Assembly: GCA_964480915.1 (NCBI GenBank)
Contig: CAYZRS010000034.1
Coordinates: 1 to 55,850, forward strand
Length of the DNA: 55,850 nt
Source of the DNA: CAWGCE01 sp964480915
GTDB lineage: Bacteria > Planctomycetota > Planctomycetia > Pirellulales > Pirellulaceae
Direction: 5' to 3'
In this document: positions 42,519 to 50,491 of the stretch, piece by piece
How positions within the stretch are numbered: position 1 is the stretch's first letter
Layout: each line of letters starts with the position of its first letter
Notes under the pieces: generated by a model
Told to the model about the DNA's origin: nothing
The model's database searches: none
What the model saw: only the letters and a program-made list of their open reading frames with translations
Program-made: the position numbers and the translations under genes

Positions 42519-44009
42519 ATGAGCTCAAAGGTTCCTATGGCTGCGAGCGCGCGCCAAAGTGGATTGCTTGATGCCTTGCGAACGCATTTCGGTTGCTGTT
42601 TTGAGTTGTCGGAATTCTGTTGTTCGGCCAGCCTCGACGAGCTGGACTCGCAGCACCTTCCCGACGTCGCGATTCAAGCACTCCAAGAGCTGTCTGACTC
42701 GACGACAGCGCATTCGATCACGATGCAAAATCAGCAGACGTTGCTCACGGTCGCGTGGTGCGATGGGTACAGTAATTGGGTCGGTTTCGCGCCGGTTACT
42801 TCCAGCGATTCGGACTTGTTGGACCTATTGGTGCAAGGCTGGTTTCGCGAACGGAAATTGGACACTGAGTCGTCCGATCTCTTGTCGCTCAGTCGCGAAC
42901 TGACGCAGCAGGTGTCGCGAGGTTTTGAAGAGCTGTCTTTTTCACGGCAAATTGCCGCAGCTTTAACGGCTTGTGATGCTTCCCACGAAATGCCGATGCT
43001 GGCAGAAATGATCCTGGGAGACCTGCGACGCACCATTCAAGCCGGCGTCGTGGCGCTCGTTGTTCCCACGCAGTGTGACGCGTCTTATCAAATAGCAGTC
43101 CGTGACGGCGGTACGAAAATTTCTGACCATGCAGTGCTGCAATGTGTCAAGCGATATGGACCGGCGAGCGCTTTCGAGCCGTTCGTATTCAACGGTGAAA
43201 TTGCGAGTAGCGATTCGATTTCAATCCGTGGCGCCGTGATCGTCTGTGTGCGAAAAGGCGAAGACATTGCAGGCTGGTTGGTGGCACTTAACCCGGTCGA
43301 CCGACGGTCTAGCTATGCCGGAAGCGAACTCGAATTCGGCTCCTTTGAAGCCGGCCTGATGGAATCGGCAGCCTCTTTTCTGTCATCGCAAGCCAGGAAT
43401 GCGTCGCTCATTCAAGAACTTGAAAACATTGTCACTTCGGTCGTCCGTGTGCTTGTATCGACGATTGAGGCGAAGGACCCGTACACTCGAGGTCACAGTG
43501 AAAGGGTGGCAGAGTACGCCCGCATTCTGTCGAACGAAATGGGAGCTTCTGAAGAAGAAGCAGACCGGGCTCACTTCACGGGCCTACTGCACGACATCGG
43601 AAAGATCGGTATCCCGGATGCCATTCTGCAGAAAACGGACCGTCTGACGGCTGAAGAATTTGGAACCGTAAAGTCTCACCCGGTCGTGGGCTGGGAGATT
43701 CTTAAAGTCATTGACAGTTTGGCGTACGTCGAGGCTGGGGTCCTGTTTCACCATGAACGGTTTGATGGCACTGGGTATCCCAGTGGTTTAGCGGGTGAAG
43801 ACATTCCATTGATGGGAAGGATCATGTCAGTGGCAGACGCTTTTGATGCCATGACATCGAACCGTTCCTATCGGCAGGGGATGCCCGTTGAAAAAGTCCG
43901 AGAGATCTTTCGCGAAGGGGCGGGTACGCAGTGGGATCCGCAAGTCGTTCAGGCGCTGCAAAAAGCCATGCCAGACATTCTCGCCGTTGCCGGCCTGGCT
44001 ACCGCGTAG
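42519..44009 (+). CDS. HD-GYP domain protein, probable cyclic di-GMP phosphodiesterase
   Basis: This 496-residue protein has an N-terminal region (about 1-310) that includes a GAF-like stretch, and an HD-GYP domain at about 315-490. The HD pair is His358-Asp359 in LLHDIGKIGIP, and the GYP motif is complete at 419-421 in HHERFDGTGYPSG. This family hydrolyses cyclic di-GMP. GGAGGA lies five bases before the ATG, which decides the start. It sits between gspG and the minor pseudopilin operon, next to a GspE with a likely cyclic-di-GMP-binding domain, so local control of the machine is plausible. Confidence 0.9.
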   Translation: MSSKVPMAASARQSGLLDALRTHFGCCFELSEFCCSASLDELDSQHLPDVAIQALQELSDSTTAHSITMQNQQTLLTVAWCDGYSNWVGFAPVTSSDSDLLDLLVQGWFRERKLDTESSDLLSLSRELTQQVSRGFEELSFSRQIAAALTACDASHEMPMLAEMILGDLRRTIQAGVVALVVPTQCDASYQIAVRDGGTKISDHAVLQCVKRYGPASAFEPFVFNGEIASSDSISIRGAVIVCVRKGEDIAGWLVALNPVDRRSSYAGSELEFGSFEAGLMESAASFLSSQARNASLIQELENIVTSVVRVLVSTIEAKDPYTRGHSERVAEYARILSNEMGASEEEADRAHFTGLLHDIGKIGIPDAILQKTDRLTAEEFGTVKSHPVVGWEILKVIDSLAYVEAGVLFHHERFDGTGYPSGLAGEDIPLMGRIMSVADAFDAMTSNRSYRQGMPVEKVREIFREGAGTQWDPQVVQALQKAMPDILAVAGLATA

Positions 44010-44047
44010 TCAACGTTTTGCGTGTGTACCGATGTTTTCAAGTTGTC

Positions 44048-45988
44048 TTAAAACTTGATGTCGACGGCCGTCTCCATTTCGAATTCACTGCCGGCATCGC
44101 TGGGCACTGTCCCTTCGGGGGTGACCGGGACGCTAGGGACGGCCGTTGTCGCTGGCCGAATCGCAGCAGCGGTCGCGATGCTTTGGCGCGACATCATGAT
44201 GTGGGTCGTGCCAAATCCAGGAGGCGGATTCACCTCTCGGTAGACCGTCTGTCGATTTGGAAACAGGTGAATGTTGTCCAGAATGATGCCTTTTTCTGCG
44301 ATCACGGGGCCGCTGAGGACGGTTTCGTTTTTGATGGAGAGGTCGCCCACAACGTAGACTAGTCCGAAGAATCCGGCGGGAAAGCTGTCATTCTGGTCTA
44401 GGTCGCTGCCCAGTTCGAAATCGGCCGCATCGGGCGGGTTGAAATTTGCTGCATTCACCGATTCGGTCAGAGCGTCGTCGGTGCATTGGAGCGACATATC
44501 ACCATCGACGATCAAGCAGGGCCATCCCGGATTGACCGGTTCGAAACGGCAGGCAGACCCTCGAACCAGACTGCCGGCACCCACGTCTTTGAGGACAAGC
44601 GTCCCCTGCACCTTGATGCGGTCCAGGGCGACCGTCGCTCCATCGCAATCGATGACATAGACGCCTTGCGGATTGGTTATCGAACCGAGCGGATTGTGGT
44701 TCGGGCTAAAGACCATCCGGTGAATGAGCACCTCGGAATGCTCATCGACGACCGTAAAATCGTCGACCCAAAATGATTGGCTTCTCGCTTGAGAGCGGAT
44801 GTAGATCGTGGCCCTTTGAAGCGTTCCGTCCCAGTGGATCCTTTCGGTCGCGGAAACGTACACCCAAGGGCCGGCAGTACGAACGTAGGGAGTCAACTGA
44901 ATCGATGTCGTTCCTTGCGCTGTTTCCATTTTGAGAAATATTGCATAGTCGGCACCGACACCGCTCTGCTCTGGGCTGGCGGTTTCCGTGAGTTCTGACG
45001 ATTGGCCAGCGGTCGCCGGCCCGCTCAGATCGGCACCACCGAACACGCCGATGTCCGTCGGGTCGTTCGGCGTGACCCAACAGCCGACGGTCAACCGACC
45101 ATTCTTCGTGATCCTGCCTGTCACGTCTTGCCCGATACCATCTGCGGCTGCTTGTCGACCTGACACCTTGACGGACGAAGTGTCCGATTGCCCGACGGTG
45201 ATGGGGCTGATCACCGCGTCTCCGATCGGTTGCCAAGCGTCGGTGCCGTTGACGAAATCACTATTGTGGACCACCGCTGGAACGGGCGGAATGGTGGCGG
45301 TCAGGAGGTTAATTGTCGTGCCGATCTTTTCGTAGGATTCCATCACGTTGGCTGGCGTCGGCATCGATACTGGCTCGTGGTTTCCTACGCTCGTTTCGTG
45401 AAACGTGCTGCCGCTAACGCTCCCTGCGGCGACCACTTCGGCGTAGATGTTCGATCCACCCAGGGCATCTACTGCTCCATTGGATGTACAGGGCGAGCCC
45501 GATTTCAGGTCGGTCGAAACGCAATTGAGGTGCGTTCCAGCATGCAGGAAGGAATGGAGGCAATCGTACGCCTTGGTTGTCGGCTGCAGAACGGCTTCCA
45601 TGCCACACCGAGCTCGTCCTGCCTCGCCGATTCCCAAAATTTTCACCGCGTCGAGATCGTTGTTGCTCAAACTGCCGTCGACCGGGTCGCGGCCAAACAC
45701 GCTGAATGTGCCAGTCGACAAAGCGACATCCTCGAACCAAGCACCATGGGGCAGATCATTACGCCACTGTTGGTTGTTGTCGATAGCGTGGACAGCGAAT
45801 TCCAGTGCTGTCTGGGCCAAGTGTTCGGCCTGCGCGTGATCGATTTGAAATTGAGCCGTTCGGGCTAACGTGCGATTTGTCAACAAAGCGGTCATCGCAA
45901 TGACGGTGATGACCATCGCCATCCCCAGGACGATGAGCAAGGCGGCTCCGCGGCGAACGGGGTTCGATGGTGTGCTCGGGAGTGTCAT
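44048..45988 (-). CDS. GspK/PilX-like minor pseudopilin with carbohydrate-binding-like domain
   Basis: This 646-residue protein starts with a pilin-like segment: basic leader, RRGAALLIVLGMAMVITVIAMTALL at about 12-36, then an amphipathic helix as in PilX/GspK. GspK normally lacks Glu+5, and this one lacks it too. Residues about 241-412 look like a CBM4/9-type beta sandwich: HNSDFVNGTDAWQ at the start, GKLTVGCWV-like middle, and SFWVDDFTVVDE at the end. A further 230-residue beta-rich region follows. Normal GspK is about 300 residues, so this one is doubled. The ATG overlaps the upstream TGA by one base (TGATG). The tip location and sugar binding are inferred. Confidence 0.72.
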   Translation of the reverse strand: MTLPSTPSNPVRRGAALLIVLGMAMVITVIAMTALLTNRTLARTAQFQIDHAQAEHLAQTALEFAVHAIDNNQQWRNDLPHGAWFEDVALSTGTFSVFGRDPVDGSLSNNDLDAVKILGIGEAGRARCGMEAVLQPTTKAYDCLHSFLHAGTHLNCVSTDLKSGSPCTSNGAVDALGGSNIYAEVVAAGSVSGSTFHETSVGNHEPVSMPTPANVMESYEKIGTTINLLTATIPPVPAVVHNSDFVNGTDAWQPIGDAVISPITVGQSDTSSVKVSGRQAAADGIGQDVTGRITKNGRLTVGCWVTPNDPTDIGVFGGADLSGPATAGQSSELTETASPEQSGVGADYAIFLKMETAQGTTSIQLTPYVRTAGPWVYVSATERIHWDGTLQRATIYIRSQARSQSFWVDDFTVVDEHSEVLIHRMVFSPNHNPLGSITNPQGVYVIDCDGATVALDRIKVQGTLVLKDVGAGSLVRGSACRFEPVNPGWPCLIVDGDMSLQCTDDALTESVNAANFNPPDAADFELGSDLDQNDSFPAGFFGLVYVVGDLSIKNETVLSGPVIAEKGIILDNIHLFPNRQTVYREVNPPPGFGTTHIMMSRQSIATAAAIRPATTAVPSVPVTPEGTVPSDAGSEFEMETAVDIKF

Positions 45989-46812
45989 CAATCGTAATCC
46001 AGGTAGATATCAAATGCTTCCGTGGCCGTCGCGCCGTGGGCATCGCTCACCGTGAGCGTCGCCGTGATCTTCGATCGTCCGCTACTACTGCCGAGAAACT
46101 GATGAGCGACGACCGGCCCGTAACCTTGTGTGCCGTTGCCGAAATTCCATTCGAAGGTCAAGGTATCCCCGTCCGGATCGAGTGTGCTCGAGGCGTCAAA
46201 TGTCACATTCAGCGGTGAGCTTCCTGTCAACGGACCCGCTTCGTCGATGATGATCCTTGGCTCATGGTTGGTTTTGTCTAAGTGGCGGTCGTCGCTGTCG
46301 TCAAGCTCGCGAGCGACCGACCAAGATTCACACCGTAACGCGGTCAATTGGGATACGACTTGATTGTGGTACTTCACGGTGACCGTCACTTGAGCGCAGT
46401 CAGCATTGTCGGCGTCATTGGCCACGACTGACGCATTGGCAAGGCTCTTGCCGCGTATTTCGACCTCACGTTGCCAGGCGGTGCTCGCAATCGCGCTGCC
46501 GTCGCGGTCGACAGGTGGCGTACTGCTCCAGGCAGCATAGTCGGCCAAAGTTCGAAAGGAACTTCTGTGAGGATTTTCCGCAGGGCTGTCTGTCGAGCCG
46601 AAAGGGACAGCTTGAATTTCCTCCATCAGCGAGTTGGCCAGTTGCATGCCAGTTGTCCGCAGTGAGGTATTCGTCGAGGAACGAATCGTGGCAGTCAGTA
46701 GTTGCAGGGAAGAGACGAGCAAGACGGCAACCACGACCGAAGCGACGGCCACTTCGACCATTTGGAAGCCGGCTTGTTGGCGGCGACGGCGATCGCACGG
46801 GAGAATGTTCAA
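45988..46812 (-). CDS. GspI/PilV-like minor pseudopilin with PKD domain
   Basis: This 274-residue minor pseudopilin has a leader ending QQAG, then FQMVEVAVASVVVAVLLVSSLQLL, with Glu+5 present. The middle (about 40-180) is a pilin head. The C-terminus (182-274) is a PKD domain: PLNVTFDASSTLDPDGDTLTFEWNFGNG, then TATLTVSDAHG. PKD domains in planctomycete secreted proteins are usually tied to extracellular adhesion. The start is TTG at 46812, overlapping the upstream stop (TTGA), and an internal ATG would remove the leader. PKD in a pseudopilin is unusual. Confidence 0.8.
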   Translation of the reverse strand: MNILPCDRRRRQQAGFQMVEVAVASVVVAVLLVSSLQLLTATIRSSTNTSLRTTGMQLANSLMEEIQAVPFGSTDSPAENPHRSSFRTLADYAAWSSTPPVDRDGSAIASTAWQREVEIRGKSLANASVVANDADNADCAQVTVTVKYHNQVVSQLTALRCESWSVARELDDSDDRHLDKTNHEPRIIIDEAGPLTGSSPLNVTFDASSTLDPDGDTLTFEWNFGNGTQGYGPVVAHQFLGSSSGRSKITATLTVSDAHGATATEAFDIYLDYD

Positions 46813-48446
46813 AACTCAGTGATCTCCAACAGATCGATTGCTGAGGCGCCACGCACACTTATCGAGGCGGACGATTGGGCCGAGTTGATCATTTCGTGGT
46901 CGAACGTACCGACATATCGATCGTCGATCCACACGGCAAACTTGCCAAGCTCGGCAGCGGAAGTAAGCCGGATGTGCAGCAGTCGTTCCGGTAAATCACG
47001 GACAATCGTTCGCAGGTTCGATTCGCCCGTGATGATTCGCAGCGTCTGCCGCTGATTGGTGCCGCTGCCGACGTGAAGCTGAACCCGTTGGCTCTTGGTG
47101 CCGGTACGGTGCAGTGGCAATTCGAGGACAACGCCAGACGAGTGGGCCTGCAAACTCTGGCAGATTAAATGCACTTCAACGTCGCCAGTGAACGAGCTGC
47201 TCGGGGCCGTTGAGATCGTCGCCGCATGGGCGGGTGCCATCCACGTTCCTTGCGCAAGTTGCGTTGCATCGAACGCGTTGGCCGACCAGTCCGCGACGTT
47301 GTCGCCGTTCTCATCGATCAGGAGTGGGTTCGTATCAAACCGAGCTTGCCACTGAGCCTTGTGGTCGAGTGGACGTTTTTCAAAAGAGGTCGCGGCCGAG
47401 AGGTGAGCATTTCCTTGCCCACCCACGCGGAGGCTCACTCGAGCTCTTTCCCAATAGTAACGATCGGTCGATTTCACTGCCGAGGGTTTGGTGTACGCAC
47501 CGGTAGCAACAAAGGTGACGCCTTGGTCTTCGATCTGCCACGAACCGCCACCATCTTGGGAGCGAAACTGACGCGTGGGCGCCGAATCGGTGAGAGGTTG
47601 GAAGCCATCCAGGTCGGGGATCACAAAGGCCAAGCGTTCGGTTCTTTGCAGCTGAAAAATTGGTTCAGCAAGTCGAAAGGCACAGCGAATGTGGCCAGAC
47701 TTTGTCGCAGTCGCTTCGGCGGTGGTCAGCGAGTTTGAGAGTGGATAGCTGTTCGGCCGATCGTCGCCGCTGCCCCGTTGGAGCCGCAGCCACATGTTGG
47801 GATGAGCGGAGCCGGCGTTCATGTAGACGTGCAAAGCGTCAAGTCGCCACCAGAGCGCGTCGCTGGGCACCGAATTTCCAAAATCAGACGCGGCGAACGA
47901 TTGGCCAATCAGCTTCGCATCTTTGGACACCAAATCGCTGGAGAGTGTTTTTGAGGCAGGGATCGTATCGTCGGTCGCCCCGAAAAGCGCTTCTGCCGCG
48001 ACGACTTCGGTGAGCGGGAATTCGGTGTGACGCAGACTCGATTCGAGTGTCAAGTCAAACTTTTGGACCCGCTCGCTGAGACTGACCTTGTCGCCTTGGT
48101 TGACTTGTCGAATAAGTGTCTCGCCATCTAACTCGTAGTGGATTTGATCAAGGACACCGTCGCCATCGACATCGCCTGCGAGGAAAGTCACTTGGGTCGA
48201 TGTGTGACTGATGATTTTTCGAGCGCCCGACAGCTCCTGCAGAAGTTGTCTGGCGAGTGACGAGCTTTCGATCGTGTCGCGCGATAAGAGTGGCGCCGTG
48301 GCCGTGCGATTGGCGATCACGAGGGTCGATGCCAGACCGATCAGTAAGACAGAGGTCGAGCCGATGGCGATGACCAATTCTAAAAGCGTGTGGCCTTGCT
48401 TTCGTGACTTGAATGGGCGAGGCCGTGCCGAGAGGAGCTTAGTCAA
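46809..48446 (-). CDS. GspJ/PilW-like minor pseudopilin with concanavalin-like C-terminus
   Basis: This 545-residue pseudopilin has a leader ending SRKQG, then HTLLELVIAIGSTSVLLIGLASTLV with Glu+5. The head (about 45-180) includes a calcium-loop-like DVDGDGVLD near 92. A large middle domain follows. The last 177 residues (369-545) have a LamG/concanavalin-A-like layout, beginning RFDTNPLLIDENGDNVADW and ending with WIDDRYVGTF and a final strand. Normal GspJ is about 200 residues. The start is a TTG that overlaps the GspH-like gene by eight bases; no alternative start exists upstream of the leader. The lectin-like fold is judged by eye. Confidence 0.75.
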   Translation of the reverse strand: MTKLLSARPRPFKSRKQGHTLLELVIAIGSTSVLLIGLASTLVIANRTATAPLLSRDTIESSSLARQLLQELSGARKIISHTSTQVTFLAGDVDGDGVLDQIHYELDGETLIRQVNQGDKVSLSERVQKFDLTLESSLRHTEFPLTEVVAAEALFGATDDTIPASKTLSSDLVSKDAKLIGQSFAASDFGNSVPSDALWWRLDALHVYMNAGSAHPNMWLRLQRGSGDDRPNSYPLSNSLTTAEATATKSGHIRCAFRLAEPIFQLQRTERLAFVIPDLDGFQPLTDSAPTRQFRSQDGGGSWQIEDQGVTFVATGAYTKPSAVKSTDRYYWERARVSLRVGGQGNAHLSAATSFEKRPLDHKAQWQARFDTNPLLIDENGDNVADWSANAFDATQLAQGTWMAPAHAATISTAPSSSFTGDVEVHLICQSLQAHSSGVVLELPLHRTGTKSQRVQLHVGSGTNQRQTLRIITGESNLRTIVRDLPERLLHIRLTSAAELGKFAVWIDDRYVGTFDHEMINSAQSSASISVRGASAIDLLEITEF

Positions 48447-48954
48447 TGGTCACGTCCCCTGAGTTGGCAGCGACCGAGACGATCAGATTGTGCTTGCCCA
48501 ATTGAAGTTTCACCATGCCGCCAGCTTGAGGAAGTCCAAACCGATCGAACGATATCCACGGTCTATTGTCGAAGTTGGCGGTGGCAAGATCGCAGCGATA
48601 GGGATCTCTTGCCAATTCGACGCGGGTGCGCGAAGCCACTCCGGCTGGCAGTCCGTTCACAGGAGGCGTCGTGTATTCATCGTCGCTGACGTTAAAGGAT
48701 ACTGTCACGGTGGTGCCGGTATCCTTCGCCTGCTGCTGCGCCAAACGTAAGTCGGCAGCGATGCGCTGAGCCGAAGCGTGGATGCGATGATGTTGGAGGG
48801 AACGGAAGTAGGTTGGCGTCGCTATCGAGCCAATGATCGCCAAGATAAGAAGGACGATCGAAAGTTCGACCAATGTAAACGCGCCCCGCCGTTGAACCGC
48901 TAGGCGGGCCTCCAGAACATGGGATCGGTGTTTTCTGGTGTCGGTTCGACGCAT
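48439..48954 (-). CDS. GspH/FimT-like minor pseudopilin
   Basis: This 171-residue minor pseudopilin of normal size has a leader ending RRGA, then FTLVELSIVLLILAIIGSIATPTY with Glu+5. The head has ADLRLAQQQAKDTGTTVTVSF, which matches the GspH/FimT family. It stands first among the minor pseudopilin genes, unless the overlapping frame 48900-49322 is real. It lacks an appended domain, unlike the next three. Confidence 0.88.
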   Translation of the reverse strand: MRRTDTRKHRSHVLEARLAVQRRGAFTLVELSIVLLILAIIGSIATPTYFRSLQHHRIHASAQRIAADLRLAQQQAKDTGTTVTVSFNVSDDEYTTPPVNGLPAGVASRTRVELARDPYRCDLATANFDNRPWISFDRFGLPQAGGMVKLQLGKHNLIVSVAANSGDVTID

Positions 48955-49322
48955 TCCTGTTCGCTCGTCAAGTCTTCCGTGACCGCAAGGGCGATGCGTT
49001 CTAAATCGACTGAAAAAAGCCCGGCATTCAATCGTGGCGGTCGTGAATCTACGAACCGCCGTGAAGTCAATGTGGGCGGACCGATCGTAACGATCATGCC
49101 GATTTCACCGTGCGTGCGCGAGTCGATCGTGGTCCGGATTCGGCAACGAATGTCGCCGAATGGCAACGGTGACTTGGCGTTTCCCAAGCCTTTTTCGCCC
49201 AGGTCGATTGCCGACGCCGACTGCTGGGAACTGGCGCAAGCGTTGCATGATGGCTCTACCGGATTCCAACTGGTTCGGGAGGCAGGCGATGTTTCTTTTT
49301 TGCTCGAGTGCGATTCGCCCAT
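48900..49322 (-). CDS. Possible gene at head of pseudopilin operon
   Basis: This 140-residue open frame overlaps the GspH-like start by 55 bases. Codon choice looks like that of real genes nearby (for example GTC GAT, GAA, ATC, CTT GCG GTC ACG GAA GAC), and the sequence includes LNAGLFSVDLERIALAVTEDL. The ATG at 49322 has no good ribosome binding site, and it overlaps the plus-strand gene at 49289 by 34 bases head to head. I recognise no family. If it is not coding, 48955-49288 is a divergent promoter region. Confidence 0.42.
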   Translation of the reverse strand: MGESHSSKKETSPASRTSWNPVEPSCNACASSQQSASAIDLGEKGLGNAKSPLPFGDIRCRIRTTIDSRTHGEIGMIVTIGPPTLTSRRFVDSRPPRLNAGLFSVDLERIALAVTEDLTSEQECVEPTPENTDPMFWRPA

Positions 49323-50098
49323 TTGGTCATGCGGCCATCTTCATGCTGTTTTACACGTCGCTGGCGAATGCTCAGCCTCATGAGCCGCTAGGTGGCGAAG
49401 CCCAACGAGTCGTCGTCCGGGTCGTCAATGGCCGCGTGTATGAGGGCGCCTTGGGCGTCAGCCAGCAAGCCCATGAAATGGTTTTGGAGAATCGCTCGGG
49501 CGGCATCACAGCGACCACGGTCATACCGTTGTCCAACGTCGTATCCGTCACTCCTGCCGCCTCTGGAAGTGTCACGGTTCCCAGCGCGATTGCGCCAGTG
49601 GAGCGACCCCAGTTAAAACGACGGGCCGACGTCACGAGAAAAATGAGACAACCGCAGTGGATCGAAGCGGCAGCTCGGCTCGTCAATCATGATGCAGATG
49701 CGGAGGCGGACGGAATCGAGGTGCGAGTCGTGGGGCTGACTGCGAGCGGCGTCGTGCCATTACGGGGGAGCGTCGATATTCACTTGGAAGGGTTGTTTAA
49801 GCCTCGCCCCGATGTGCGTGCTCGCCTAAAGACGATCGAACGTTGGACAATGCCGATCGAATCACGACAACCGCAAGCAGGCGACACCGTCTGGCAGCTT
49901 CCTTTTCGGGGGGCTCCCCCGTGCGATTGGCGTTTGTATGAATGGGCCCGAGTTCGCGTGCGGCTCAACACGCCCTCGGTCGGGTCATGGGATGCGCAGA
50001 CGCCCGTAGCACTTCATTCACTAGACCCATTTCACGCCGAGCTGCTCCGACAGCAGACGCTGTGGAAGATCGGTCACGGCAGTCAACCGATCCGCTAG
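49289..50098 (+). CDS. Secreted protein of unknown function near pseudopilin operon
   Basis: This 269-residue exported protein has a signal peptide (hydrophobic 13-25, cleavage near ANA) and an SH3/Sm-like strand set at about 38-85 (VVVRVVNGRVYEGALGVSQQAHEMVLEN). A second beta-rich domain at about 125-250 follows (EVRVVGLTASGVVPLRGSVDIHLEG). GGGAGG lies six bases before the ATG at 49289 and decides the start over upstream in-frame codons. It is divergent from the pseudopilin operon and may be a substrate or accessory of the machine. No family is recognised. Confidence 0.68.
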   Translation: MFLFCSSAIRPFGHAAIFMLFYTSLANAQPHEPLGGEAQRVVVRVVNGRVYEGALGVSQQAHEMVLENRSGGITATTVIPLSNVVSVTPAASGSVTVPSAIAPVERPQLKRRADVTRKMRQPQWIEAAARLVNHDADAEADGIEVRVVGLTASGVVPLRGSVDIHLEGLFKPRPDVRARLKTIERWTMPIESRQPQAGDTVWQLPFRGAPPCDWRLYEWARVRVRLNTPSVGSWDAQTPVALHSLDPFHAELLRQQTLWKIGHGSQPIR

Positions 50099-50131
50099 TT
50101 GGCAAGTCGCCGTGGTCTTCTTTCGCGATGA

Positions 50132-50293
50132 GTGAGTCGTCGTCTTTTCTTTACGATAGAAACCGTCGAACGCGTCCGAACCGAGAGCGGTGTCTACGAG
50201 CTGCTCGCGGCGCTGTCTTGGAGAACGATGGTTGCCAACGAAGTGCAGCCGCTAGCGGTCGAGTTGGCAATGTCTCTCTGTTCTCTTGAGTGA
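50132..50293 (+). CDS. Possible small protein
   Basis: This 53-residue frame starts with GTG and encodes SRRLFFTIETVERVRTESG, then VYELLAALSWRTM. The composition is protein-like (Val/Glu/Leu rich) and better than the overlapping frames. No ribosome binding site is obvious. The remainder of 50099-50491 has no further gene. I treat it as a candidate only. Confidence 0.3.
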   Translation: MSRRLFFTIETVERVRTESGVYELLAALSWRTMVANEVQPLAVELAMSLCSLE

Positions 50294-50491
50294 GCCGCCT
50301 CATGGCGACGAGAGCGGTGGCTCGTGTTGGCCGTTCCTTGCCGCTTTCGGCCGACAGACGCTTCTTAGGGCCTGAACGGCGTTACAATCAGGCGTGCCTG
50401 TGGCCCGATGGGGTGACTCGGGTAGACTGCCTTCGCCAGCCGTTTTAAGTTGTTAGTCCGTTCGAAAAATAGTCTCAGGAGTCTTCCGGAA

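Noticed and set aside
50099..50491. Riboswitch before the HerA-like gene
   Set aside because: I could not fold any conserved riboswitch core there by eye.
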